Counted from the stretch's first letter, positions 25,595-34,465 are shown. The stretch is 64,000 nt of DNA from Brevibacillus_H ginsengisoli (GCF_050113715.1 NZ_JBNJQR010000004.1:1-64000), one strand, 5' to 3'. Program-made: numbers and translations. Notes: generated by a model from the letters alone, not told the origin.

Positions 25595-26509
25595 ATGGCA
25601 GACACTGTACAAAACTCTTCGTTTATTCCAAGCGAATACAGCTATAAGAATAAAAAGGAATTCTCTTCTGAAATGGATTCCAACGCGTTCATGCAACTGT
25701 TTATAGCGCAATTGAAGAACCAGGACCCCATGTCGCCTATGGACAACACACAGTTCATGCAAAATACGTCTATGATGACTATGGTTGAGCGCCTGACCAA
25801 TATGCAAAAATTAATGGAAGAGTCCAACAGCAGCATGTTAAACCTTCCGAAATACGAAAGTCTCGTTGGTAGATCGGCTACATACAACAAAGTGACCGAG
25901 GACGAAATTACTGGAGAAAAGAAAACGGAACAAAAGACAGGTAACATTGACAGCGTTAAGCTGGTTGATGGTAAAATCATGATGGCGATCGGTAGTGATC
26001 TTATTACTCCCGATAAAATCAAAGGACTTGAATCCAAAGGGATGACAAGCGATTCCCTGTTGGACAACACGCTCAAATACACGCAAATGGTTGGCAAAAC
26101 GATTACCTATGTGGAAGAGAAATTGGTAGATAAGGACGGCAATCCAAACACAACCAACGATCAGTACACAGAGAAAACAAGCAACACGGGTGTCATTACC
26201 TCCTTTAGCCTAAAAGACGGCAAAGTGGAGTTCACCGTGGATAACGGTAAAAAAGTAACCGTTGACCAAATCAGCGGCCTGAGTGCGTCGGATACTGGAT
26301 CAATGGATAATACTCTGAAGTACGCACAAATGATTGGCTACCAGGTGACGTATAAAGATATTGTTCAAAACGACGGCAAAGACCAAGAAGTCGATAAGAC
26401 CGGGATTATTAAAGCCATGAACATGAAAAACGGCATGATTGAATTCGTGCTCGACAACGACAAGAAACTGAAACCATCGGACATTATTGGAATTGAAGTC
26501 AAACAATAA
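25595..26509 (+). CDS. FlgD-like hook-capping N-domain with triplicated novel C-terminal module
   Basis: A 304-residue protein. The N-terminal part (about 25-70) has AFMQLFIAQLKNQDPMSP and MDNTQFMQ, the FlgD motif for assembling the hook cap. The rest is not the usual FlgD Ig-like and Tudor core. It consists of three related modules of about 60-70 residues beginning LVGRSATYNKV, MVGKTITYVEE and MIGYQVTYKDI, each with a G-x-I-x-S/A-x-x-x-x-x-G-x-I/V-x-F strand pair and ending D-x-I-x-G. The linkers LLDNTLKYTQ and SMDNTLKYAQ also repeat. Start ATG 25595 follows GGAG at 8 bases. It stands alone, outside any flagellar cluster, behind a sigma-D promoter. Likely exported by the flagellar system; whether it is the main FlgD or an accessory cap is unknown. 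Confidence 0.78.
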   Translation: MADTVQNSSFIPSEYSYKNKKEFSSEMDSNAFMQLFIAQLKNQDPMSPMDNTQFMQNTSMMTMVERLTNMQKLMEESNSSMLNLPKYESLVGRSATYNKVTEDEITGEKKTEQKTGNIDSVKLVDGKIMMAIGSDLITPDKIKGLESKGMTSDSLLDNTLKYTQMVGKTITYVEEKLVDKDGNPNTTNDQYTEKTSNTGVITSFSLKDGKVEFTVDNGKKVTVDQISGLSASDTGSMDNTLKYAQMIGYQVTYKDIVQNDGKDQEVDKTGIIKAMNMKNGMIEFVLDNDKKLKPSDIIGIEVKQ

Positions 26510-26559
26510 ATTCCTCTATTCACGTCTATTGTAGACAAAAAAATCGCAGGATAGTATAT

Positions 26560-26602
26560 AAAACGGCTATGAGAAGATAACACTTCTCATAGCCGTTTTT
26601 TG
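26560..26602. terminator. Bidirectional terminator after the FlgD-like gene
   Basis: AAACGGCTATGAGAAG / CTTCTCATAGCCGTTT perfect 16-bp stem with TTT following, 50 bp after the FlgD-like stop; also oriented to stop minus-strand transcripts coming through copy B and minJ. Confidence 0.9.
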
Positions 26603-26606
26603 TAAT

Positions 26607-26886
26607 GAGAAGTTAATTACTTTACATCAGTAAAATAATTAACTTCTCTTCCATTCGCGTAAGCCACTAAAGAAAAAAGCATCGTCCACTTGCCACCTCT
26701 CATCGGGTGGTTGAAACACAGTCTCCTTGGAAGTGAAACCTAGTGAAAGAAAGGAGAAAGGGAGTTGAGTCGCCACCCAATCCCGTAGGGGCGCGCAGCG
26801 TTTGGCGACTCCCTTTCGGATTGACTGAACGGACTTTCCCACATCCTTGCGAACTTCCACAGAGCGAAAAGGGACGAAGCTTTTTT
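26607..26886 (-). repeat. Dispersed structured element, copy B
   Basis: A 280-bp element in minus orientation, starting inside the minJ stop codon. Outer arms are 26886-26872 (AAAAAAGCTTCGTCC) and 26687-26672 (GGACGATGCTTTTTTC). The inner stem is GAAAGG-GAGTCGCC with GGCGACTC-CCTTTC, the third hairpin is CCACC-CGATGAGA-GGTGG, then the tail GGCTTACGCGAATGG and a final hairpin (26648-26607) with arms GAGAAGTTAATTA / TAATTAACTTCTC. Related to copies A and C; no coding sequence. Confidence 0.85.
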
Positions 26887-28165
26887 ACGCTCCAAGTTTA
26901 ACCTTTTCCATCCGATCTCGTACCAGCTGTAGCAGGCTGATCTTACGCAAGTCCACGAAGTAGTCCGTCGTACTGTCAGGAACGACGATAATCCCCAATT
27001 GATGATGGTTCCCCTCATAAATGGCACATTGCACAAATTTCAGCTCGTTGTCGTAGGTCAGCACTTCCATTTTGCAAAAAGCCGGATTCGACTGGAGCGC
27101 AGGATAGAGCTGTGACTTATCCTGGACTGTTGACCCATTCACTTTGACAATAACTTCTCCGGGAAGAAGTCCAATCTGTTCGGCCGGTGTGTCGGGGATG
27201 ACCGCCATAATCTTCACGCCTTTAGGCGGCTGAATGAAGAAAGGCGCGGCATTCTGTTCCCGTCTTTGACTTAGCCAAAACAATCCTTCATGTCCGATCA
27301 AGGCAAACAATGCGGTAATTACAGAGAGAACAGGCACCCATACCGAGGCGTAGGAAAGCCCTAATAGAATGAGGGCATATATCACTAATTGTCCAGAGAT
27401 CTGTCTGGATTTCGCTAACGGAGTCATCGTTTGCGTCAAATCAGAGAAACCGGTAATTGCCGGAAGCAGCAAGATTCCAAAGCCTAACCCCATATACTCC
27501 GGTGAGAAAAGCGGCCATCCGGGATAAATCGACGCAGTGACAACCGCACTCGCTTGCGTCGGCACCAGAATCAATAGCGGTGTCAGCCAAAAGGACTGCA
27601 AATGATAAGCCCCAATGATTCTTCCGCGTTTCCCTTCTACAAACAGAGGAGTGGCATCTCTTCCAGCATTCCAGCGAACAAGTAATCCCTCGACCAAATG
27701 CAGAATCGCAACCAATGCCAGCAATGGAACTGGCTTCACATTGGCAATCCATGTCCATACTTGCGCCAGACCCTGAGTTTCGGCAGAGAACGGAATCAAA
27801 GAGACAATAGTATGCAGTAATGTCAAGACACCTGCCGAATAGGCCAGGCAGAGATACCTCAAACGAACCACAGCGAGCAGGATGGAAAGAAACCATAACA
27901 ACCACATGTCGGTCTCTTGAACCATAATCCCCAGTACGCCTGCCGAGAGAGAAACAACGAATCCTCCGACAAGTCCCATTCCAATTGAACGAATTGTCTG
28001 TCTCACTGGAGATTGGATCCGTACAGAAAACAGTTGCCGCTCAACAGCCATTTGTTTTCGGTAATGCAGGTAAATAAACAGTACAAACACATATAGTAAG
28101 GGATTCACCAACAAATGAATCATTCCGTCAAGGTAGCTTGTCAACAGAACCCAACCGCTAGCCAT
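26885..28165 (-). CDS. minJ: Division topological determinant MinJ-like membrane protein with PDZ domain
   Basis: A 426-residue protein with about seven to eight hydrophobic helices in residues 15-300 and a C-terminal PDZ domain (about 310-390, KIMAVIPDTPAEQIGLLPGE and VKVNGSTVQDKSQL). In B. subtilis MinJ (397 residues) links DivIVA to MinCD at poles and septa, and its gene neighbours ctpB and ftsXE, as here. The start ATG is preceded by GAGGTG. The stop codon runs into repeat copy B. A general PDZ-membrane protease partner is the alternative, but synteny favours MinJ. Confidence 0.8.
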   Translation of the reverse strand: MASGWVLLTSYLDGMIHLLVNPLLYVFVLFIYLHYRKQMAVERQLFSVRIQSPVRQTIRSIGMGLVGGFVVSLSAGVLGIMVQETDMWLLWFLSILLAVVRLRYLCLAYSAGVLTLLHTIVSLIPFSAETQGLAQVWTWIANVKPVPLLALVAILHLVEGLLVRWNAGRDATPLFVEGKRGRIIGAYHLQSFWLTPLLILVPTQASAVVTASIYPGWPLFSPEYMGLGFGILLLPAITGFSDLTQTMTPLAKSRQISGQLVIYALILLGLSYASVWVPVLSVITALFALIGHEGLFWLSQRREQNAAPFFIQPPKGVKIMAVIPDTPAEQIGLLPGEVIVKVNGSTVQDKSQLYPALQSNPAFCKMEVLTYDNELKFVQCAIYEGNHHQLGIIVVPDSTTDYFVDLRKISLLQLVRDRMEKVKLGA

Positions 28166-28187
28166 CTGATCACCTCAGATTTCATAT

Positions 28188-28224
28188 AAAAAAGACCATG
28201 GCATTCTTATACCATGGTCTTTTA
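28188..28224 (-). terminator. Terminator after ctp
   Basis: AAAAGACCATGG / CCATGGTCTTTT perfect stem with a 10-nt loop, followed on the minus strand by TTTTTT. It separates ctp from minJ. Confidence 0.85.
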
Positions 28225-28268
28225 CTTTCTACATGCAGTTGGCAATTCCCTGCCTTCCTGCGACTGGT

Positions 28269-29753
28269 TTATTTACCTTTAGCTTGCTCCGACACGACTT
28301 CCACTGCCTTTTGCAGCTGTAAATCGTTCTGCGGGTCTTTAAATACAGCCACCAAAGCTTCTTGTAGCGCTTTTGCTGTCGCTTGATCCACTTTTCCTGT
28401 GACAGGCAAATGCTTATCCGTTTGGAATTGTTTCACCGCTTCTTCCGTTTTCTTGTCGAAATAGCCGTCGGTGCGGCCTGGAGAGCGCTTGATGCCTGTC
28501 AAGATTAACTGAAGATTTTTCACATCAATGCCCGTCATATCGTACTGAAGCACCTTATCCTGCGGCAATTGAGTCGCCTTGAAGTATTCAGGCTGAGAAA
28601 CCTTCACATCCGGTTCGATTCCTTTTTTGTGAATCCATTCGCCTTTTGGCGTCAACCATTTGGCAATGGTCAGCTTCAACTGGCTCTTGTCGTTCATCTC
28701 AACTGTGTTCTGTACGGTTCCTTTACCAAAAGACTTCTCTCCGACCAGCTTATAGCCACCGCTCTCATGCAGGGCTCCCGCCAGGATTTCGGAAGCGCTG
28801 GCACTTCCTCCGTCAATCAAGACAGCAATCGGGTAAGGCTTCGCTTTATCCATTTTGGATTTGTATACCTCTTCTTCTTTGGACTTATCTCCATAGGCGA
28901 TTTTGACGATGACTCCTTTATTCGGAATCAGCATCTCCCCGATTTGCTTTACAGCCATCAGATAGCCGCCAGGGTTGCCGCGGACGTCGATGACCAAACC
29001 TTTAATTCCTTGTTGTTCGAGTTGCGCCAATTGCTTGCCAAAATCCTTGGCTGTATCTTCCGCGAACTGCGACAACTCAATTTTTCCGATTTTCAAGCCA
29101 TTACGCGTAAGGACTTCGCTGTGTACGGTTTCAAGCGGAATGTCGTCCCGTACGACCACGAAGGTCAACAGCTCATTAACGCCAGCACGTTGAATTTTTA
29201 AAGTAGCTTTTGTGCCTTTGGGACCACGAATCTTGGAAACAGCTTTTTGCAGATCAAGTCCGTCCAATGACTCCCCGTTTACACTAATGATTTTGTCATT
29301 TGGCAGAATTCCGGCCAATTCAGCAGGAGAGCCTTTGATCGGAGAGACAACCGTTACTCGGCCTTCCTTCAGCGTAACTTCGGCTCCTATCCCCTGGAAG
29401 GAGGATTGCAGGGATGAATTGAAATCATCGGCTGCTTTGGGGTCCATATAGTTGGAATAAGGATCATCGAGGGAAGAAACCATCCCTTGAATTGCCCCTT
29501 CAATCAGTTGATCACTTTTTACATCATGCACATAATCTTTTTGAATGATTTGATAGGCATCGTATAATTTGGAGAATTCCTTGGGAACCTCTCCAGAAGA
29601 CTGCCCCATAGACAAGAAGCCGTTACCCGCCGCAACCGCTCCCGCTGGAGTGGATGCACTTGCATTCGTTCTGACTGCTGCCATGGTTATGAGACTACTT
29701 GTCATCATACTAACGAGGACAAGGACAAATACAGTACGCCCATTCCATTTCAT
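28269..29753 (-). CDS. ctpB: Carboxy-terminal processing protease, S41 family
   Basis: A 494-residue secreted or membrane-anchored serine protease. N-terminal hydrophobic anchor (about 6-26), PDZ domain (about 105-190, GSPAELAGILPNDKIISVNG), S41 catalytic domain with the Ser in GGSASASEILAGAL and the Lys in EKSFGKGTVQN, and a C-terminal peptidoglycan-binding domain (about 405-470, GYFDKKTEEAVKQFQTDKH). In B. subtilis CtpB cleaves SpoIVFA in sporulation; position beside minJ and ftsXE supports that assignment, but CtpA has the same architecture. Confidence 0.88.
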   Translation of the reverse strand: MKWNGRTVFVLVLVSMMTSSLITMAAVRTNASASTPAGAVAAGNGFLSMGQSSGEVPKEFSKLYDAYQIIQKDYVHDVKSDQLIEGAIQGMVSSLDDPYSNYMDPKAADDFNSSLQSSFQGIGAEVTLKEGRVTVVSPIKGSPAELAGILPNDKIISVNGESLDGLDLQKAVSKIRGPKGTKATLKIQRAGVNELLTFVVVRDDIPLETVHSEVLTRNGLKIGKIELSQFAEDTAKDFGKQLAQLEQQGIKGLVIDVRGNPGGYLMAVKQIGEMLIPNKGVIVKIAYGDKSKEEEVYKSKMDKAKPYPIAVLIDGGSASASEILAGALHESGGYKLVGEKSFGKGTVQNTVEMNDKSQLKLTIAKWLTPKGEWIHKKGIEPDVKVSQPEYFKATQLPQDKVLQYDMTGIDVKNLQLILTGIKRSPGRTDGYFDKKTEEAVKQFQTDKHLPVTGKVDQATAKALQEALVAVFKDPQNDLQLQKAVEVVSEQAKGK

Positions 29754-29841
29754 AGAGTTTCACACCATCCTTTGTGTTCCCGCTATAAAGATATAATTCT
29801 AGTATATGCTAAACGGAACCACAATATTTGTATGGAACAGA

Positions 29842-31038
29842 TTATCGTATATATGGGGTTGGGTCAACGGCGACATTGTTCTTATAAACGGTAAAATGCA
29901 AGTGATTACCGGTGGAACGTCCAGTTGATCCTACTTCGGCGATTTTTTCCCCTCGGCTCACTTCTTGTCCAACTTTTACAAAGATCCCGCCTTCACGGAT
30001 ATGTCCGTACAAAGTCGTAATCGAGTCACTATGCTTAATCATGACCGTATTACCAAACCCGCGTGTATATCCGGCGTGAATGACGATCCCTTTCTCGGCA
30101 GCAAAGATGCTTGTCCCTTTTGGCGCAGCCATATCGAGACCATTATGACCAGCTTGTGCACCTGTAATCGGATCGGTACGGACCCCGAAGCCGGATGATA
30201 TGCGATAGCTGCCGGCTGGAAGTGGAACTCCCATTCTGCCGCCTTTATAGCTACCTGCGGACGCGAAAAGCAATCGACTGCGTTCAGCGAGTTTCGACGC
30301 CTCCTGTTGGGCAATCGCTAACAGCTGCTGTTCTTCCTCTTCCGCAGCTTCTTGAAGCTCCGATTCTTTATTCTGAAGCTGCTTTTTGATCGCGACGCTT
30401 TGTTGATGCTGTTGATCCAAATCGGCTTTGAGATTCTCCGACTCGGCAAACATTCCTTCTAATGAGGCAAGTCTCTCTTCGACCGCTTTCTTCTGTTGTT
30501 CGACGGTCTCTTTGTCTTTCTTATTCTCTTCTAGAATTTTCGTATCTTGCTCAACGATCATCTGGAGTCCTTGCAGGCGGGTAAGAAAATCGCCAAAATC
30601 AGAGGAACCTAACAGAACTTCCACATAAGAGACGGATCCCCGTTCATACATGGTTTTGAGGCGGGTCTTCAGCAGGGTATCCCGCTTGGCCACCCGATCT
30701 TTGGCTTCATCCAACTGTACTTGTGCTTCTTGTGCTTCCTTGGTTTTGATGTCGATCTGCTGATTTAGCTTGTCTATCTTCGCTTGCGTTTCATTGCGGC
30801 GCAAATCAATATTCATCAAATCGTCTTCCAACTCGGAACGTTGCTTCTTTACATTGCTTAGTTGAGCTTGAATATTTCGTATCGTCTTTTGTTGCTCTCG
30901 CTTTTTAGCCTTTATCTGGGAGATTTCTCGGTTAATCTTTTCAACCGAGGCTTTACTCGCCCATGTAGTTGACGGCGTTATAATCCCCCAGGACAATAAA
31001 CTGGTGATGACTAGTGCGTATACAACTTTCTTGTTCAT
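29842..31038 (-). CDS. M23 metallopeptidase with coiled coil (EnvC-like murein hydrolase or activator)
   Basis: A 398-residue secreted protein: signal peptide (VVYALVITSLLSWGIITPSTT), a long coiled coil (about 30-255, rich in Glu, Lys and Gln) and a C-terminal LytM/M23 domain with GHNGLDMA and HLHFTVYKN, so the zinc ligands look complete. It lies 48 bp after ftsX; in many bacteria FtsEX controls such a coiled-coil hydrolase across the membrane. The ATG at 31038 with GGGAGGGG upstream puts the signal peptide at the N-terminus. Confidence 0.88.
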   Translation of the reverse strand: MNKKVVYALVITSLLSWGIITPSTTWASKASVEKINREISQIKAKKREQQKTIRNIQAQLSNVKKQRSELEDDLMNIDLRRNETQAKIDKLNQQIDIKTKEAQEAQVQLDEAKDRVAKRDTLLKTRLKTMYERGSVSYVEVLLGSSDFGDFLTRLQGLQMIVEQDTKILEENKKDKETVEQQKKAVEERLASLEGMFAESENLKADLDQQHQQSVAIKKQLQNKESELQEAAEEEEQQLLAIAQQEASKLAERSRLLFASAGSYKGGRMGVPLPAGSYRISSGFGVRTDPITGAQAGHNGLDMAAPKGTSIFAAEKGIVIHAGYTRGFGNTVMIKHSDSITTLYGHIREGGIFVKVGQEVSRGEKIAEVGSTGRSTGNHLHFTVYKNNVAVDPTPYIR

Positions 31039-31086
31039 ACTTCCCCTCCCAAAGCCCAAATTACTGGGTTAATCTTCTGGAGCTTT

Positions 31087-31980
31087 TTATACACGTAAAA
31101 AGCGTCTAACCGAAACCAGACTTCCCCAAATCCCGATAAAAGCTCCCAGCGCAAGCAAGATGCCCGCTACCTGATAGGCAAGTGGGAAGAACGGCAACAG
31201 GTCAAACAATGAAGCAGCCAAATTGGTATGTAGCGCATCCAACAAATAATAGTAGCAGATGCCCAGTATGATAATTGGGATTATCGCACCAGAAACACCC
31301 ATCAACAGTCCTTCCACAAAGAAAGGCCAACGGATAAACCAGTTCGTTGCACCAACCAGTTTCATAATTTCAATTTCTCTTCGACGAGCCACAATGGTCA
31401 GCTTAATAGTATTGGCAATCAAGAACATCGCTGTAAAAGCCAAGCCCACGATAAACACGATACCCACATAACGAATCGTATCCGTGGCAGCAAACAGCTT
31501 ATCTACGGTACCTTCTCCGTAGTTCACGTTGGTGACATGTTCAAAACCTTTTATAGCTTTTGCCGCTACTGAAGTGTCCTTCGGCTGTTTGGTTTTAACG
31601 ACCAACGTGTCAGGGAGCGGATTTTCTGAATCCAATCCATCAAGCAGATACGACTTTTCCCCGAGTCGTTCACGCAGCTCCTTCAAGCCTTCTTTCTTGG
31701 ACACAAACTTGACGCTCTCTACTTGAGGCAAATGACTGATTTTCTGTTGCACACTATTGATTGTTGGCTGATCTGCTGTAACATCCAGAAATACCCGAAT
31801 TTCCACTTGCTTCTCAACATTCTGAGCGATGTGATTCACATTCAAGGCAAGCACAAGGAATGCCCCCAGAATCAACAGAGTGATGGTAACGGCGCTGACA
31901 GACGCAAAGGTCATCCAGCCGTTGCGGTTGAGGTTCTTCACCCCTTCACGCACGTGGCGTCCCAAGGTACTAATCTTCAT
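31087..31980 (-). CDS. ftsX: Cell-division ABC transporter permease FtsX
   Basis: A 297-residue membrane protein. One N-terminal helix (about 22-45), a large extracellular loop (about 48-165, PexD-type), then three helices (about 170-295) with IKLTIVARRREIEIMKLVGA, the cytoplasmic coupling segment. FtsX with FtsE transmits a signal to cell-wall hydrolases, here probably the adjacent M23 protein. The ATG at 31980 overlaps ftsE by 11 bp and has GGAG within ftsE. Confidence 0.95.
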   Translation of the reverse strand: MKISTLGRHVREGVKNLNRNGWMTFASVSAVTITLLILGAFLVLALNVNHIAQNVEKQVEIRVFLDVTADQPTINSVQQKISHLPQVESVKFVSKKEGLKELRERLGEKSYLLDGLDSENPLPDTLVVKTKQPKDTSVAAKAIKGFEHVTNVNYGEGTVDKLFAATDTIRYVGIVFIVGLAFTAMFLIANTIKLTIVARRREIEIMKLVGATNWFIRWPFFVEGLLMGVSGAIIPIIILGICYYYLLDALHTNLAASLFDLLPFFPLAYQVAGILLALGAFIGIWGSLVSVRRFLRV

Positions 31981-32656
31981 AGCCGTAGTCTCCTCTCTGC
32001 TGATCACGGACGATTTCGCCAGATTCGATGGCGATTACTCGTTTGCGCATGCTGTTTACGATTTCACGGTTATGTGTAGCCATTACGATAGTTGTACCGC
32101 GTTGATTAATTTCTTCAAATAACTTCATAATCTCCCACGAAGTATCAGGATCGAGGTTACCTGTAGGTTCATCCGCTATAATTACGCCCGGATTGTTCAC
32201 TAGCGCTCTCGCCAAAGCGACACGTTGTTGTTCTCCACCAGACAGTTCATTCGGCAGCATCTTGGCTTTATGTTTCAGCTTTACCATGCCAAGAACATCC
32301 ATTACTCTTGATTTAATCAGCTTTTGCGGTGCCTCAATCACTTCCATGGCAAACGCGATGTTTTCAAAGACAGTCAATGTCGGCAACAATTTGAAATCTT
32401 GAAACACTACACCAATACTGCGGCGAACCACCGGAATTTGTCGTTCCTTGATTCGGCTAATGTTAAAACCACCGAGGAAAATCTGTCCCTTGGTCGGTTT
32501 CTCCTCCCGATACATCATTTTAATAAAGGTGGATTTACCTGCTCCACTTGGACCAACAACGTAAACGAAATCGCCTTTGTCAATTTTGATACTAATCCCT
32601 TTTAGCGCGTTAGTGCCGTTCGGATAAGTCTTCCAAACGTCAAACATTTCTATCAA
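31970..32656 (-). CDS. ftsE: Cell-division ABC transporter ATPase FtsE
   Basis: A 228-residue ATPase. Walker A GPSGAGKSTFIKMMY, signature LSGGEQQRVALARALV, Walker B VIIADEPTGNLD, H-loop MATHNR. I choose TTG at 32656, giving MIEMFDVWKTYPNG, which matches the conserved FtsE N-terminus and length; AGGA lies 9 bases before it. The GTG three codons earlier touches the ribosome-binding site, and the next ATG is too far away. Confidence 0.95.
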   Translation of the reverse strand: MIEMFDVWKTYPNGTNALKGISIKIDKGDFVYVVGPSGAGKSTFIKMMYREEKPTKGQIFLGGFNISRIKERQIPVVRRSIGVVFQDFKLLPTLTVFENIAFAMEVIEAPQKLIKSRVMDVLGMVKLKHKAKMLPNELSGGEQQRVALARALVNNPGVIIADEPTGNLDPDTSWEIMKLFEEINQRGTTIVMATHNREIVNSMRKRVIAIESGEIVRDQQRGDYGYED

Positions 32657-32792
32657 AAAAATCACATCCTAGCCTAGCTGTTTTCATCCTATTTTCTCTA
32701 TCAGGACAGACTTGAATAGCAGAAAAAGCATCCCCCAAAAACTAAATCAAGCAATTTCTGCCAAATGTCGTGAAAAAACGACCGTCTCTTCT

Positions 32793-32801
32793 ATTATACC
32801 A
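32793..32801 (-). promoter_or_regulatory. ftsE promoter with extended -10
   Basis: Minus strand TGGTATAAT, an extended -10 (TGnTATAAT) about 137 bp before ftsE. No good -35 is visible, as is common for such promoters. The rest of the 387-bp gap to the divergent dehydrogenase holds the sites listed next and nothing else I recognise. Confidence 0.6.
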
Positions 32802-32903
32802 TTGGCTTTTGGGATTGTTATCCCCCAAATCGCTCATTTCCCGCAATTTCTACATTTTTCCTGCAATTATATAAAAATCCAAAGATTCGCTCCGCTGCTT
32901 TCG

Positions 32904-32909
32904 TATAAT
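32904..32909 (+). promoter_or_regulatory. Possible -10 for the alcohol dehydrogenase gene
   Basis: A consensus TATAAT on the plus strand, 135 bp before the TTG start, without a clear -35. Confidence 0.3.
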
Positions 32910-32948
32910 AGTAAGACAGTGAGTACACTCTACTGAAAAAGGAATCGA

Positions 32949-32967
32949 ATACATACATACATACATA
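32949..32967 (+). repeat. ACAT tetranucleotide microsatellite
   Basis: Four ACAT units in a row (32951-32966) inside the leader of the dehydrogenase gene. Short, so length variation is only a possibility. Confidence 0.7.
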
Positions 32968-33006
32968 AATCCACTAGAAAAAAATAATAGAATGAATTAA
33001 AATAAG

Positions 33007-33016
33007 TTGCATGCAA
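33007..33016. promoter_or_regulatory. Palindrome before the dehydrogenase gene
   Basis: TTGCATGCAA is a perfect 10-bp palindrome, with a further ATTGCA half-site 3 bp on, ending just upstream of the ribosome-binding site. It may be an operator; it does not match the Rex consensus. Confidence 0.3.
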
Positions 33017-33043
33017 ATTAATTGCACGAAAGGGGAATGAACC

Positions 33044-34201
33044 TTGAATCATTTTGTTTTTCAGAACCCAACAGAGCTTATCTTTGGCAAAGGTCAAATT
33101 AGTCAATTAGAAAAGAAGGTTGAGCAATTAGGACGTACCATCCTGCTTGTTTATGGCGGTGGCAGCATTAAGCGATCCGGCCTTTACGACAAGGTTCTGT
33201 CCATCCTGAACGAAAAGAACTGCAAGGTGCTGGAGCTGTCTGGTGTTGAACCAAACCCACGCCTTTCTACCGTGAATAAAGGAATTGATCTTTGCAAAAG
33301 CAATCAGGTCGATTGGATTTTGGCTGTTGGAGGCGGCAGCGTAATTGACGCGGCCAAAGCAGTGGCAATAGGCGCCCTCTATGACGGAGACGTGTGGGAT
33401 TTCTACTCTCGTAAAGCGGTTGCTGCCAAGGGCTTGCCTTTAGGAACCATTCTTACCTTGTCTGCTACCGGCTCTGAAATGAACCGGGGAAGTGTTGTCA
33501 CCAATTGGAAAACACAAGAAAAATACGGGGCAGGAACGGTATTCCCGACCTTCTCCATCCTTGATCCGGAGAACACCTATTCCGTTCCTAAAGATCAAAC
33601 CATTTATGGAATTTGCGATACGATGTCGCATGTCTTCGAACAATATTTCACTCATACAACAGAGATCCCGCTTCAATCTCGCCTGGCTGAATCCATTCTC
33701 CTCACTGTGATTGAGAACGCTGAAAAAGCCATCAACAATCCCAATGATTACGATGCGAGAGCCAACCTGATGTATTGCAGCACCATGGCGCTGAACGGCT
33801 TGCTTCCTATGGGAGTAACCACCGACTGGGCGTCCCATTCCATTGAACACGCGGTAAGTGCCATCTATGACATTCCACATGGCGGAGGATTAAGCATCAT
33901 CTTCCCGAACTGGATGAAATACGTGTACAAAGAAAATGTGGATCGCTTCAAGCAATATGCGATTCGTGTCTGGAACGTTGATCCAGCGGGCAAAACTGAC
34001 GATGAGATCGCTCTTCTGGGCATTGAGAAAACAAGAGAATTCTTCGATCGCATCGGTGCTCCGGCGACTTTGTCTGATTACAACATCGGAGAAGAAAACC
34101 TCTCCGTGATGGCAGAAAAAGCAACGCCATACGGCCCAATCGGTCAATTCAAGAAGCTGGATAAAGAGGATGTTTTAGCGATTTTGAAAATGAGTTTGTA
34201 A
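33044..34201 (+). CDS. Iron-containing alcohol dehydrogenase (BdhA/YugJ-like butanol dehydrogenase)
   Basis: A 385-residue group III alcohol dehydrogenase that reduces aldehydes with NAD(P)H. NAD-binding VGGGSVIDAAKAVAIGA, then ILTLSATGSEMNRGSV, and metal ligands in the two histidine-rich segments WASHSIEHAVSAIYDIPHG. It starts at TTG 33044 (MNHFVFQNPTEL) with AAAGGGG 8 bases before; the ATG 7 bases upstream is out of frame. Monocistronic, divergent from ftsE. Close to B. subtilis YugJ/YugK by motif; the natural substrate is not readable. Confidence 0.9.
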   Translation: MNHFVFQNPTELIFGKGQISQLEKKVEQLGRTILLVYGGGSIKRSGLYDKVLSILNEKNCKVLELSGVEPNPRLSTVNKGIDLCKSNQVDWILAVGGGSVIDAAKAVAIGALYDGDVWDFYSRKAVAAKGLPLGTILTLSATGSEMNRGSVVTNWKTQEKYGAGTVFPTFSILDPENTYSVPKDQTIYGICDTMSHVFEQYFTHTTEIPLQSRLAESILLTVIENAEKAINNPNDYDARANLMYCSTMALNGLLPMGVTTDWASHSIEHAVSAIYDIPHGGGLSIIFPNWMKYVYKENVDRFKQYAIRVWNVDPAGKTDDEIALLGIEKTREFFDRIGAPATLSDYNIGEENLSVMAEKATPYGPIGQFKKLDKEDVLAILKMSL

Positions 34202-34208
34202 GAATACA

Positions 34209-34255
34209 GAAGCCGCTCCTTTTGTTGCTGTAAACAACAGGGGCGGCTTCTTTTT
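34209..34255 (+). terminator. Terminator of the alcohol dehydrogenase gene
   Basis: GAAGCCGCTCCT / GGGGCGGCTTC stem with inner TTGTTG / CAACA pairing, followed by TTTTT. Confidence 0.88.
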
Positions 34256-34280
34256 AATTCGTATCTGTTACCCGGCAAGC

Positions 34281-34395
34281 TAACGTTTTTTATTTGACGT
34301 TATTTTTTTCTGTGAAAAACGTCTCGACGTTTTTCATAAAAGTAGATGTGACCGTATAGCGGTCAACAAAAAAACGGTCTTGACCGTTTTTTTGT
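34281..34395. repeat. Cluster of four hairpins
   Basis: Four inverted repeats in a row: TAACG / CGTTA with T-tract (34281-34309); TGAAAAACGTC-TC-GACGTTTTTCA (34313-34336); TGACCG-TATAG-CGGTCA (34349-34365); and a 14-bp stem around loop TT with ACAAAAAAACGGTC / GACCGTTTTTTTGT (34366-34395), which looks like a bidirectional terminator. They fill the gap before the PspA operon. Confidence 0.7.
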
Positions 34396-34465
34396 TCTTT
34401 CACCTGATTTTCACCAAACCCTCCTACACTTCAATTGTAGACAAGCCCAAAGGAGGAAATGATGG

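Noticed and set aside
26639..27036. Small minus-strand frames across copy B and the minJ end
   Set aside because: They run through the structured repeat, lack ribosome-binding sites and are not conserved in copies A or C.
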